From Parascedosporium putredinis (taxonomy: Eukaryota; Ascomycota; Sordariomycetes; Microascales; Microascaceae): 64,000 nucleotides of DNA. Location of the stretch: contig CASHTG010000012.1 of assembly GCA_949357655.1 (NCBI GenBank), positions 3,658,001 through 3,722,000 of the forward strand, in the 5' to 3' direction. Positions 24,001 through 35,783 of the stretch are shown here, in pieces. The stretch's first letter is position 1. Each line of letters begins with the position of its first letter. The notes under the pieces were generated by a model. That model made no database searches and was not told where the DNA came from. It saw nothing but the letters and a program-made list of their open reading frames with translations. A program made the position numbers and the translations under genes.

Positions 24001-25953
24001 TTCGCTATGTTGTCACCCATCTCTATGGCGATGTTGGGCTCGAGCTATTTGATAATGTGGCGTGCGAGGATGGGGATGAGTTCTCTGACCTTGTCATGGA
24101 AGTCATGAGCATTGCCAACGAATTGATGCTCGACAGGCTGTCACAGATATGCCAGCAGGTCATTTCGAGGTTCGTCAACATTCGAAACATCTCTCTATTT
24201 TTGAACGAGATCAGCCCATGCTCCGTCACCGAGTTCAAAGATGCCGGTTTGGAATACGCTTGCCTGCATATGGAGGCAATGCTCGAGAACCATCTCCTCG
24301 ACGACCTAGATGATGACCTCATGGAGGAGCTGGATAGCGCCGTCCGCGAGAACCAGTTAGCTCGGGCGCCGATATCGCGGAGCGGCAGGGCTGAGATGCT
24401 GTTGCATGAAAGGCACCCTGAGCTCGTGGAGGATATCGATGAAGAAAGGCGGCGGCGAACAAAGGAAATGGCGTGGCGGGCCACGCACCGCGAGGACGAG
24501 AAAAGCTATCTCTCTCGTACCGAGCAAAATACGGGAGCTTTGATGACGGTCTTTCTACGTCGCCGCTAGGCGATAGGTCACGGCGCAAGACCAAGGGACC
24601 AGCCCTAGATACCAAGAGTCCCAACTTGCGGGCGCAGCCTTCGTCGGGAGACATGATGTTTGGAATGGACGAGGAAGAAACCCTTTTGGATTGTCCCATG
24701 TCTCCTAGCCTGCGCCAGGGAGAAAGACGGGGGCCATCCGGAACGCTGCAGCACGCCGGGTCTGCCTCAGGGCTCAGGGATAAGGACAAGGTTAGCTTTC
24801 GGCCTCTCTCGCAAAGCCAAAGGCGCCAGCCCGCCGAGATCGCCGCCAGTCCTGGTCCTGCCAACACGCCTCCTCAACTTCCCGCGACACCGGCAAAAGA
24901 GACAGCCACGCAGGATGCCCCGCAAACCGACAGTAAAGGCGCGAGCCCCTGGGGAGCAGCTCCTCTCGACCGGCAAATTAGATCTACGTTCGATCTTGTC
25001 GGAATCCTCGGCCCCGAAGTCGTCTGGCATCGCCGCTGGATTGGCGGCGCAAAAGGGCAGAGAGGCTACTCAGAAGGGCACGCCAACTAAGCTATCCCAA
25101 AAGAACGGAAGAAACAACAGCAGATGGAAGCCTCCCAGCGCGCTGCGGCGGAACTTGCGGCCCAAGACCAGCCTAAGAAGGCCTGGGATCCTCAAGCTTC
25201 GGAGACGGCGGCTGTGCCGTGGAAGATTGCCGACACGAGGGGACCCAAAGTGTCACCGGGCAACGTGATATCAGCCACCCTCGCGAACAGGAGCCGAATA
25301 CGCTACCGAGCGGCGCCGGGTCAGGCGCTAGCTCGGTGAATCGTCTATTGGCTGCGGAGGCTGCGGGTCCGCATGCGACGTCGCGCCGCACGGCGTCCCC
25401 TGATACTCGATTCTCGGGACAAGCACGAACGTCTACCTCCTCATCTAGGCCTGGGGCGCATGGCCCATCGACCTCGAAGGCGGCTCAGAAGCTACCCATT
25501 GCTCCCTACTCCAAGTCATACATCAAGCCGGCGCCCAAGGTGGAGGTCAGTTTGGGGTTCAGCCTCGAAGACATCATTGGGCAGCAGCAGCGGGAGCAAG
25601 AACTCGTAAAGGAGGCAGTCGCAAAGAGGCCGCTCGCCGACATACAACAGGAGCAAGCATTCCAAGAATGGTGGGATCAGGAAAGCCGACGGATGCAAGA
25701 GGAAGAAGCGAGGAGAGTTGGCAAGGAAAAGGAGAAGACGAAAGACAAGGGAAGCAAGCGTGGTGGTCGGAGAGGACGCGGAGGAAAGCCCAAGGACGGG
25801 AGCGCCGGCGGGGAAGGCTCGGGTGGCCCACCTAATGCCGGCGAAGTCGACGGTGGTTCGGGAAGGACTGGGGCTCCACAGCGTAATGGCAGAAGTACGG
25901 GAGGTCGCGGCCGGAGAGGGGCAAAGGCGGCGGGACAAGCGACCGTTTCGTGA
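21018..25953 (+). CDS. large ankyrin / RCC1-repeat / BTB protein (IBTK-like)
   Basis: About 1620 residues with one 73-bp intron (21684-21756). Start MSHLIWKSYWDNDVDRFRRL, as in fungal relatives. Ankyrin-like repeats follow (NSRDYAGLTLLLRAAS; HESGWNALHRALYVGN), then RCC1/beta-propeller repeats (DELYTFGSNKNFSLGVGDE, LYVCGVGRGGRLGLGDE, GELWSWGSNSVSQLGY, LYCWGRNLGQLGL). Two BTB modules come next (VHGWVLSARSPVLRKAL; VVIDLSGAEVPVHSQLL). The long C-terminus includes EQAFQEWWDQESRRMQEEE and a basic RGG-rich end. This order matches the IBTK/BTB-RCC1 family, likely a cullin-3 adaptor (inference). At least seven frame breaks, among them CCC 21117-21119 (two bases), GGG 21987-21989, TTTTT 23796-23800, AAAA 24526-24529, about 24951 (two bases), about 25100 and GGGG 25239-25242; conserved sequence resumes after each. 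Confidence 0.88.
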
Positions 25954-28900
25954 GGCGACCATTTGACTTCCTTCCCCCTGGACCCCTTTTGGTAGTAGAT
26001 TCACTTTCCAATCATCAGCATTTATGGGTTGTGATGAGCACACCCTTTTGCTATTTTCTTTTTTTCTTCTTGATTGGCGAATTTCTTTTGGTTTAGTTAC
26101 TAGAATGGCTGGGGCCGTTGTCTGTTCTCTCGCTACGTAGCTTCTCACGAAAAAGGTCTTGGCGTTGGGGCACTCTGCGGGCTGGTTTGATACATGTACT
26201 GCTATATAGACCTAACTCTATTTGAAGGAAGAAGATCCTCCACTCAATGATCATGTCGGGATGTAAGTAGAATTCTTATTGATCACTTTTCTTAGTGCGG
26301 CCAAGCATCGATGTGTTTGTTTCCCTTGCTTTGGAGCAGTCTCAACGTAAGCCCGTGGCGGCGGCAAGTGGCACCATTGACCGCCAGCCTTGGTCACACT
26401 CAATCCGCTGTCACAGTGTCGTGATGCCACAGATGGACTTCATGACGAAATCTGTTGAACCGTTCGCCGGCCCAGGTTCTTTAGGACCGGCCGCGGAAGA
26501 GGAAATGTGAAAAGCAAGGCGATTGATGTTCGTATGCATCAAGTAAGCAATGAATTTAGATAGTGGATATTTTAGGGGTTTAAGCAGCGATTTCAAGGGC
26601 TGCAAGACACTCGGACACTAGACTAATAAGTGAGGCCGAATCTGATACGACAGCCGTCACCTTGCAAGGTGGGCATCATACATGGAGCACAAAAAAGCAA
26701 CGAATGGAAAACACGACCTTGCCGAGATAGGGAAGCGCTGCCTGCCCGAACTAGCAAGTTTCCCACTTTGTGAAGGAAATGGGAGGGGGTGGAAGAGACA
26801 AATGGGGAAGAAAAAAAGAAAGGGCGAGAAAAAGAAAAGCCCGCTGGGCAAGGAGATATGACGAAATGAGCCAGGGGCAAAGCATGCGTTCTCTTCCCCG
26901 AGGGTACTAGTGATATTATTACTCGCTCCGTTGTGTGTCCAGGTGTTAGGTCGACATGGCCAAGGCAGATCACGAGGCTGGCCCGATTCGGAAGGGCGAG
27001 TCAAGAGGGCAGTGGTCAAGCGATGCTGATGATGATGAATCCGCTGATGAACAAGACGAGAGAAGAAAACACATCCTTGGATCAATTAAGTGAAGCGTCA
27101 GGGTGGCGAGAAAACTCTGGTTGCTACGAATAGATGGCATGCCGACAATTGGTTTATATCGCCGTAATGGTCATATCACTGTCCTGTAATGTTTGGCGGG
27201 GATGGGGGAATGACTTTTGGGAGATCATGCTTTGCTTGATGCAAAGTCAAGCTCAAAAGGGTGCGTGAGAATTGCTGGTCAGCAACGAAAAGTCTAGATG
27301 GGCCTATTCTTTTCAATCCCTACGTCCTGCGGACCCGTTGTGTCTGAAGAGTTTAAAGATACGGGGAACGTTTAGCGAAGGCCACTAGAAGAAGTCTACA
27401 GAAACATTCAATCAGAAGAGTGAGAAACTTGAGGGCTGGGCATCGCTGGCATGGTTTGGAGCTCCAGAAGGAGCCAATCCAACGGCACCAGAGGTCATCT
27501 TCCCGTAATCTCCTTGCTTGTCGAGTCGTGTGAGAAGTGTGTTGATTGGAAGGAGGGAAGCGCCGAAACGAGCCAGGTTTGGCTTCGTGACCATTTCTCG
27601 CGCCGTGTGAGCGAAACCGGAACCTCACCTGGTTTTATCTTTACTTGTGTTTGTTGGGCGATCGAGTGAGGCGATGCCCACCGACGGATGTACTTTGTCG
27701 AATGGACACTGCCCTCCTCCGGCTTGCGCCGGCGGGAAGGCCGCTGCCGTATGTCTCCGAATTAGGCGGGTCCTTATCGCCAAACCTCTCTGAGATGTGT
27801 TGCTCGGGCGAGGGGGAGGGGCCAAAGAAAGATAACAATCAACATTGTACTACAGGATGGAACCGTACTCTTGGGCCTCGCTCGTAGTAGTCCGGTGTTG
27901 CGAGCTGGGAGAGGATGACTAGGTTTTATCAAATATGCAATATCGAATGGTGTGAGCAACATTCCGTGTACGCTCGGCCAACGGGTTTGATTTCTTCAAG
28001 CTCACGAGACAGCAGAAGGTGATGGGGCTATTCTAGGTTCAGCTATGTCCCTGATCCCATGTCATGGAGTAGAAATTGACAAGTAAAGACCTAAGGCGGA
28101 TCATCTTTCCGAATTTCCGCCAATGGCCTGGGTCAGCCCAGATCTCATTATTGATTAAGTGTTTGGCAAACGCTTCTTGGATGATGTTATCTGCCTTGTC
28201 AAGCTTGTATGCAAATTGACGACTCCGTGATGGATAGGATTGTACCTGGGAAACCTGCACGCTTCTTCCGGCCGGTTCAGGTTGACCGCCCCACCTCCCG
28301 AAAGGGAACGTTGAAGACCTACGTCACACGCGCGGATCCATCAGGCCAGCTCCAACAGCAGGAAGGAAAGCGGATCTGACCTGAGGTTAACTGGCCGCAA
28401 GGTTATGCTTAAGGCAAACCGAAAACTTGCCAATGCCTTCCCGACACCTGAGATCGGAATTGAGGCCTCTTGTTTTCCTTTTTATCGAGGTGGGAGGGAA
28501 CCCGGCCTGTGGGCTGTGTACGAGCACCAGAGGGGAAGGAAGACATACTGAGCCCCTCTCCTTTGGAAAGGGCGTGACGGAGGGTGGTGGGAGATAAGGG
28601 CTCTGAATTAGATTGAATGGCTAGATTTATCGCATTGATCCATCCATCCAGGATTGATCTATCTTTGATTTGCCTCCAGCCTACTTGTAGTCTTTCGTCA
28701 AGTTTGCGCTGGACGAGTGTGCCCAAATCCCGGTCTCTGGTGCTGAGAAACAGCGATTGATACACAAGACAAGACGACAAGACGGGGAGAGTTGGGCCAG
28801 CTGACGGGATTGGGAAACAGACGGCCACGCCTTCGCACGGTACTGGCCACACTGTTGCTGGTGACTGTCGTGCTCCTGTGTCGCCCCGTTGTGATGAAGA

Positions 28901-30815
28901 AAACGACATCGACGAAATATGAATGTGCACGGTCAAATGGCCTTTCCCCATTCATTCCAACGATTCCATTCAAGCACGAGTCGACGCATCGCTCCTGCTC
29001 CACACTGTATTGCACACTTGACTTACGGAAGGCGTGCATGACAATACTCCACTGCCTCCCTCCGCCTAGCCAGTCACAGCAGGTCAATCAAGGCCGACCA
29101 AATCAGCCTCCATCAGTTGGCCTCCAAACAGTCCCCAACCACCCACCCCTGCTCGGCTCCAGCTTTTAGACCAAGCTGGGTTGGGGATGCTTGATCTCTC
29201 CACGACCAAGGTACACGATAGATCCATTGAATGGCATGGATGGATGTTTTTTGTGTTTGTTGGGGCATGGCTGGCCGACGATGATATTGTTTTCCAAAGG
29301 TAAAAGGGGCATTTTTTTCTTCTTTTTCTTTCAATCTCATCTTTCTAGTTGCCTTTTTCTTCTTTCTAGTTCCGTCTTTTAGACAAGAACCCTGATGAAC
29401 TTTGCAAACTCTTGGTGGTTTGCAGTGTGCGAAACCCCACCCTTGCACGGTCCATTGAGGCCAAAACCAGCCAAAAGGGTCCCTTTCCAAGATCCGGGGC
29501 ACCGTAGAGCATCGGCCTGGCAGCGTGTGGGAAGGGCCGTCCAAACCTCTAGGTCGATGGACTGTTTCAGCATCCACTGGATGACCACTCAGGCTGCCAC
29601 TTGACACGCAGTGCAGTGCCGCACGGCCAGCACGTACAAAGTATTCCCCATTGCTCGTTGATCGAATCGGAACGGAACCGTCAAGCGAACCGGAGCCGGG
29701 AAGTAGAGGGTGGAAGAGAAGGGAAAGAAGCAAGAAGAGGAAAAAAGGAAAACGAGAAAAAGGTGAAAGAGAAAAAAGAAAAGAAAGAAAGAAACCTAGG
29801 TGCCTTGCTCACCGGACTTGAGGGGCTTTCCCCTCGCTCCAGGATCAATAGATCAATCATTGGTCTGGTCAGCCAGGCAGCACGGCTCAAGCACTTGGCC
29901 TGCGCTGGTGGTGAATTGAAAGAGAGCGCACAGCGCACAGCGCACAGCACGCAACAGGTCCACGAGGAGCAGCTGTTGGCATTGAGGTACAAGGACCATC
30001 TGCACTGGCCTGACTGGCCACTGAAATAGTACGGGTACGGTACCCACGCCCGCGTCGCCCACTCAGATCGATTGATCCATTTTGGATGGATGGACGCTTG
30101 CATGGATCACCCACCCCAAAAGCCAAAGGACCTGACCCTGCAACCTTCGAAGCCATTTTCCACCCTCCACCCGACATTTGCTTCTGCGTCCACCTCTCGC
30201 TGCCTATCATCCCCAATCTTGAACGCCCCAAAGAACAACCCGAACGAGCAGAATCCCGCCCTCCCCCAGTAGGCCGCCATGCCCTGAGCCTCCTCCACAC
30301 CCTGCTTGCACTTTATCAACTTCATCTTCTCTTTCATCTCTACGACGCACCTCGGATCTCGTCGACCCTCCAGCCATCGACCTAGCCCTCCTCGCAAGGG
30401 TCTCAGCCTCGACACGCCCTGTGAGGTTCGAACCTTTCAACCTTGGTTTTACCTTTCTTTTTGGAGACGCCACCCAACATCGCTCTGGCTACCAAGACCC
30501 TCGGCGTCGTCCTTTTCTTTTTCTTCTTCTCTTTTCCTTCGTCTTTTGGAGAATGAGAATGGACGATCAGCTCAAGCGGCATAGCGACACCATCGCCTCT
30601 GAAGCTTGAGGGCCTCTGCTCTCTTGATTTCGGGCCCTCTCCACCCAGTAGAGACCCTCTTGACATCTTTTACCTTGACTCGGCCCCATTAACGAACCAG
30701 AACCTCCCTTATATACGGCCGTTGTTGCCATACCGCCTTGACTCGCACCCCGCGAAGTCACTACCGCCTTTTCTCGCTAACCCTCGCATCATCTCTCTTA
30801 CCGCCATAATCAACC
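25954..30815. other. 4.9-kb gene-free region and ATG13 leader
   Basis: I could not recognise a protein on either strand, even allowing single-base frame changes. Features are a TCCATCCATCC/GATC element near 28637-28660, a GCGCACA triple repeat at 29933-29955, a purine-rich AAGAAAAG tract at about 29705-29800, and a C/T-rich stretch from about 30100 that is probably the promoter and 5' UTR of ATG13. Confidence 0.4.
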
Positions 30816-33800
30816 ATGCACCAACATCCCCGTGCCCTCCACGGGGTGCCTCTCCGCCTCTTCCGCCCAGACGAATCCGACTAGAACCAACAACCCGAGG
30901 GATCCTGGAAATGCTCCCTCGCTCGCTCGGCCGGGCTCTTCTGCCTCTGGCCACACCCGGCGCGATTCCGTCGGCCACCCGATATCACCAGATGGCGCAA
31001 ACTCTCGGCCGCCGCTCGAGTCGGTGAAGAAGCTGGATCAGATTCTACAGGTGTGCCCTTTGCCCCTTTGCGAGCAAATGCTGTTTCCTTCCTTGCCGGC
31101 CATGGGGCCATTCTGGCTTCGGGCCTTGGGCCTTGGGACAACCCCGCTAACAATATCCATTCTTGTGTCGCAGAATTTCTACCTCAAAGCAGCCGCGCTC
31201 ATCCTCGAGTCTCGCATGTCGCTTCATTATACCTCGAGCTCTAAGATGAGCAAGTGGGTGCGTGCAACTGCCCCTCCCCTCCCGGACGAGCCCTTTTCAG
31301 ACCCCCTCACTCTGAAGACGGAAAACATTTTCCCGTTCACTTTCCCTCGACTGGTAATACTGACAAAGTGCGCAGTTCCAAATAGAAACGCGGGATTTTG
31401 ACGACTTTCGGGAAGAGTTGCGAATGTGGAAGACCTGTGGAAGTTTCGATAATCGGCCTCCTCCACTTATCATTGAAGTCTACCTCGACACCTCGGAACT
31501 TGCTACGAGCCAAAGCCTCGTCATCATAGACGAGCACGGGAAGAGGTGGGACGTGGCAGAGGCGCTTGCGAGCTCCGGCTCCTCGAGCTCCGAAAACCAG
31601 AGTGGTGGCCCAGCACGGAATACCGATATCATCCTCGAGCGATGGCGCATAGACCTCAAGACAAGCGCGTACGACAATGACGACTTTGCCCCCGTTCTCC
31701 CCACCATCTACAAGAAAGCCATCGTCTTTTTCCGCAGTCTTTACTTGGAGACGAGGATATCACCGTGCTTTCACTTTTCTCAACACGATAAGCAAAAGGA
31801 CCTGTACCCCACTCTTCGGCCACGGTGCCGGATAAAAATGAGCGAGTCAGAACGTCGCGGCCCGGATCCCCTGAAGCATCCGCTCTACAACTCGAGCAAG
31901 CAAGTTTACGAGGAGTACGTGTTCGGCGATCTAGAGCTGCCCGTAGGCAGGCTCTACGCCTCTATTGCCTACCGCAAAGATCTTAACTTCCGCATCGACG
32001 ACTCGGAAAAACTGTTAAGCTCTCGGTTCATGGGTGCCGACGAGAGTTTGTTCAAGCCTTCTTTACCGCAGTCGTTGGGAAATAGGCAGCATAGTGCTTT
32101 CCGAGAGATTGGTACGCAAGGAGGCACAAAGAGACCCCCTCTCCCAGCCCAAACCTACGGTAGCCTGTCGACATTCCACGGAGCCGGCCCGATCGGCACG
32201 AGCCCTATATCTGCGCTCAATGCTGTCCGCGCGCCGGGGTCGGATACAAGCTCGCCGCCCCAATCCCTTCCGACGAACCCTGAACCCGAGCCCCCACATT
32301 CCGTTCCCATAACCTCTGGGTTTGGAGCGGGGAACCGATTCTCTACTGCGCCTACGGGCGGGCACAACCCCGTCGACCCTCCATATCGTTCCAGGGTGGA
32401 AAGCACCCTTTCAAGGCGGGTTCCCTCTCAGCTTCCCCGTCCCCGCACCCACGACGGGGAGCCTCCGGGCTCTCCCCAATCGCTCTCTCGGGTTGCTGGC
32501 CTAGCCGCCCTAAGCCAGCCGAGGAATAGGAGCTCTTTGACGGCAGGAATGCCAGCATCCCTGCGTGGACCAGCAGTCCCCATCAGCTCCAGTCATGTCC
32601 AGAGCCCCGGGATACCCGATGCACTAGCCAGCTCCCGCGACCGGCGTCGACAAGCCGGTACAGCAGCAGCTTCACGCATAGGCGCGGAAGACTATCGTTT
32701 AGCGGGCCTAACAAGCCTCTTGATGATGACCAGCTTAGCAGCGGGCGTCAAAGCGTCTCGTCGTCTGTCATACAGCCAGGCTCAGGGCTGCTCGCGGATG
32801 CCGGAGCAGTGGCTAGCTCTGGGTCGTTTCAGACAGACGACGACAACATATCCGAGTTCCTCAAGGTGCTCGAGAACAAGAAGAACCTAAAGAGCTTTGA
32901 GTCGTCTAAGCGAGCCGAGTCAGCCACGAATCGCACGGTCGCTCAGCTATCTAGGTTCCACCTCATGAAGGAAGCCAACCACCAGTTGACCGAGTCGATG
33001 ACATCGTCCTCGATACAGATGCAGCGGTCGTCGAGTACGTCTAGCAGGCAACTCACGAGCGTCCCCGGCATGGTTGCGCCGGCTTCTGTGTCAAGCTCAG
33101 ACTCACCCGTCAAGCCTCTTTCACCGCATACACCGCACACGCCGGCGATCCCATCGCGTCTGAGTGAGAATTCCATCATCAGCTACCCGCGGGACCATCG
33201 AGGTGCCCATGAGGCCGCTGGCTCAACTCGGGATGCTGCCCCTGCGGAACCGTCACGCGAGTCAACCATTACCCAAGAGCGGGTTGCAGCCATTGACATT
33301 CCTCTCTCGCCGCGGGTGGGCCCGCATGCTCGACGACCGAGCTCGGTCGTGCAGGAGCCTAGGGCGATCTCAACGGACGATGACGATGCCGATATGCCAT
33401 TTGCCCATCGCAGCATTAGTCTGGGTACGGACCGTGAGCCTCTCGCAGCTCTGAGCGCGTTACGAGGCATGCCATTGGGCGTCGAAGACGACGACGATGA
33501 TGACGACGACGACGACGAACCTCGAACGGCTCCACGCGGTATCGGCACGGATGCGAGTGATGTGGTAGCAAGCCCGTCAGAAATGATGCCGCCTAGCTCG
33601 GGAGATGGAAAGTCCCCAAGCAGCCTCCTCCCCGCGTCCTCGAGCTCACCATTTGGGCGCCGTCGATACATGGGCATGGCGCATGCCATTGCGGGCCGAG
33701 GCCAGACGCCGCCGAACACGAGTCGCGGAAGCTACATGGGCGCTGGCGGCGTCAATCGGCATAGCCGGGTCGAGAATGATGACGACGAGCCTCTCCTCTT

Positions 33801-33915
33801 TGTCATGTCGGAGATGGATGCTCACTCGAGACGCAGTCTTGAGGAAGGACGCGGAGGTGGTGGTGCAGGCTCGGGACCGGGTGCTGATCGTAACGCTGCT
33901 CGGCGTGGGTGGTAA
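30816..33915 (+). CDS. ATG13: autophagy-related protein 13
   Basis: About 950 residues, three exons (introns 31051-31173 and 31258-31375). Atg13 is the regulatory subunit of the Atg1 kinase complex that starts autophagosome formation and is controlled by TORC1 phosphorylation (family knowledge). The N-terminal HORMA fold spans NFYLKAAALILESRMSL, FQIETRDFDDFREELRMW, IIEVYLDTSEL, DIILERWRIDL and YEEYVFGDLELPVGRLYAS. The rest is a long Ser/Pro-rich disordered tail containing SSFTHRRGRLSFSGPNKPLD, typical of fungal Atg13 and part of the Atg1/Atg17-binding area. The frame breaks near the start (CCCC 30828-30831, two bases needed) and at CCC 32634-32636 (one base). The second break lies just upstream of the conserved tail motif, so the match on both sides is strong evidence of a base error. 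The exact start is less certain. Confidence 0.92.
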
Positions 33916-35783
33916 AATGAAGCCGTCATACACATCCCTCACGCACACGCGCGCGCCCACACCCACATGCAGAAAAAACACGCGCGGACAGTCAATATTA
34001 TTTTCTATCCCCATGTTTTTTTACTTTTGGAAACTTGCGCCCGGGGATGCCCAGTCCCGGTAGTCTGGCTAGTAGTGCCAGTCGTATGATCGTATATTAC
34101 GATATCTTGACTAGTCTGGCTTGCGACCCCGGTGAGCGATTGGGAATTACCTGCTAGAGCCAAGGCCTTGTAGTGCCGTTTCAGTTCGCCCTTCTCCCGG
34201 GTCGCATCTTTTTCTTTTCTCGAACCCCCATTTCGTTGGGCCCTCCCCCTTCTCCCGGGTCGCATCTTTTTCTTTTCTCGAACCCCCATTTCGTTGGGCC
34301 CTCCCCATCTTTCCATCACTCCGACTCGGGTGCGGGTCGAGAGGTTGAAGGGGAGCGGAATCTCTCGTCTCGTGAGTAGGTTCTATACTATATGATACAA
34401 GTAGATGTCACCCTAGGCTTTCCACTTTCCATTTCTTGCCCTCTTTCTACTTGTCCTTGATCATTTCTGGAGACATAGTTATATTTGGGATAAGAACTTT
34501 TGGCGAGCCAATGACCTACCTTTTGCTATTTTTCGTTTCCCCTTCTTTTCACTACGACTTTTTCTGCGGGAGACATTTTTGGTGGTGTTTACTGGGGCAT
34601 TTTCTGGCGATGATCCAAAGGACATGAGAATAGGCTGTGAAAGTCGTTTTATACATGGATATTACATCGCTGTTATCGGGACTACATTTATACTTTTGAA
34701 GAAAAAGAAAAGATTGACCTTCTCTTGATTATTTCCCTATGAATGCCCAAGGTTTTCAATGTCGTCTGTGCTCTGGGGATATCCTTCGTTCCGGTGAAGT
34801 AGCTGGCAAGGGAGACTGACATCTGTTTGATCAATCGAGAAATCGAGGGAGTCGAGGCCGTCACGGCGTCCGAAGCCTTCGGTGTTAACTTCAGGCAGCA
34901 CTGCACTGCGTTCATCAAAAGCCGCCCGCTTGGTATTGGTACAAGTACCTGCACTTGGGCTCCTGAACGTTGCCATATTGGATGAGTAAGCACCACTTGT
35001 CACTGTACCGTGCGAGACTCGATTGTGGCGTCTGTTGGTTGCTGGGGAACCAGAGGAGCCGTGCTCTGCGGTGCGACATGGAACATCAATTCGGTAGACT
35101 TGTGGTTCATCAGTGTGTTCGTTGGCATGTGTGAAGCGCATTCGATGATTCGGCTTCTTCTCTGCACAGACTCTATCTTTTATTTGTCCCTTGTGTGGAA
35201 GAGATCTCCTCACCCATCTCCCTCCGTTGTTGGTGCCTAATTGACGAGATTTGCCCCTCAATCGCCTTGGGAATTTTGTTGGAAAGTGCAAGGGGAAACA
35301 AAAAAATCACAACGGAATCCGGCAGTCTATAACTAAAGAGAGCCCGCCGTTGACACCCAAGCCAAGCTCTTCTGTCACTGTCGCTAGGGAACGAACGAGG
35401 GAAACTTTTCTACCCCACCATTTGGTTAAGCTCTCCTATTATTGATGAAGTCAGTTTGTGCCAACGTCAACACCAAACCAACCAACATCTCTTTGTCCCC
35501 CCTCCGCCCCCGCGCTCAACCTTGAAATTCCTTTTTCTTGCCACGCAAACGCTGGGAGCAAGTCGAAGAATTCTTTTCTCTTGAGCGCAGCGGATGATTG
35601 GGGAACTTAATAACATAACCATTTATTCCTAACACCGCCCAAAAACTTTAGGAAACCGGGCGGCCAATTTGCCTTTGCCACCGCGACACCCTCTCCTGCG
35701 ACGACCGACCTCTCTTTCCGAAATCACCCACGAAACCGAAGAGGAGGAACGGCAAAAGGAACGAGGTCAAGCCGCTTGACAGC
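33916..35783. other. intergenic region between ATG13 and the SNF2-family gene
   Basis: 1.9 kb without a recognisable gene. It contains a 58-bp direct tandem duplication (34191-34306) annotated separately, a CACACGCGCGC tract just after the ATG13 stop, and the presumed promoter of the downstream SNF2-family gene. Confidence 0.45.
34191..34306. repeat. two tandem copies of a 58-bp unit
   Basis: The unit starting CTTCTCCCGGGTCGCATCTT at 34191 is repeated essentially perfectly from 34249. The two copies differ only at the ragged end (ATCT follows the second). Near-identity suggests a recent local duplication, or possibly an assembly stutter. Confidence 0.9.

Noticed and set aside
28409..29733. 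Several 130-206 codon open stretches on both strands
   Set aside because: They overlap one another in different frames and none shows a conserved motif or splice structure.
34688..35291. 184-codon minus-strand open stretch
   Set aside because: Composition resembles non-coding DNA and there is no family match.
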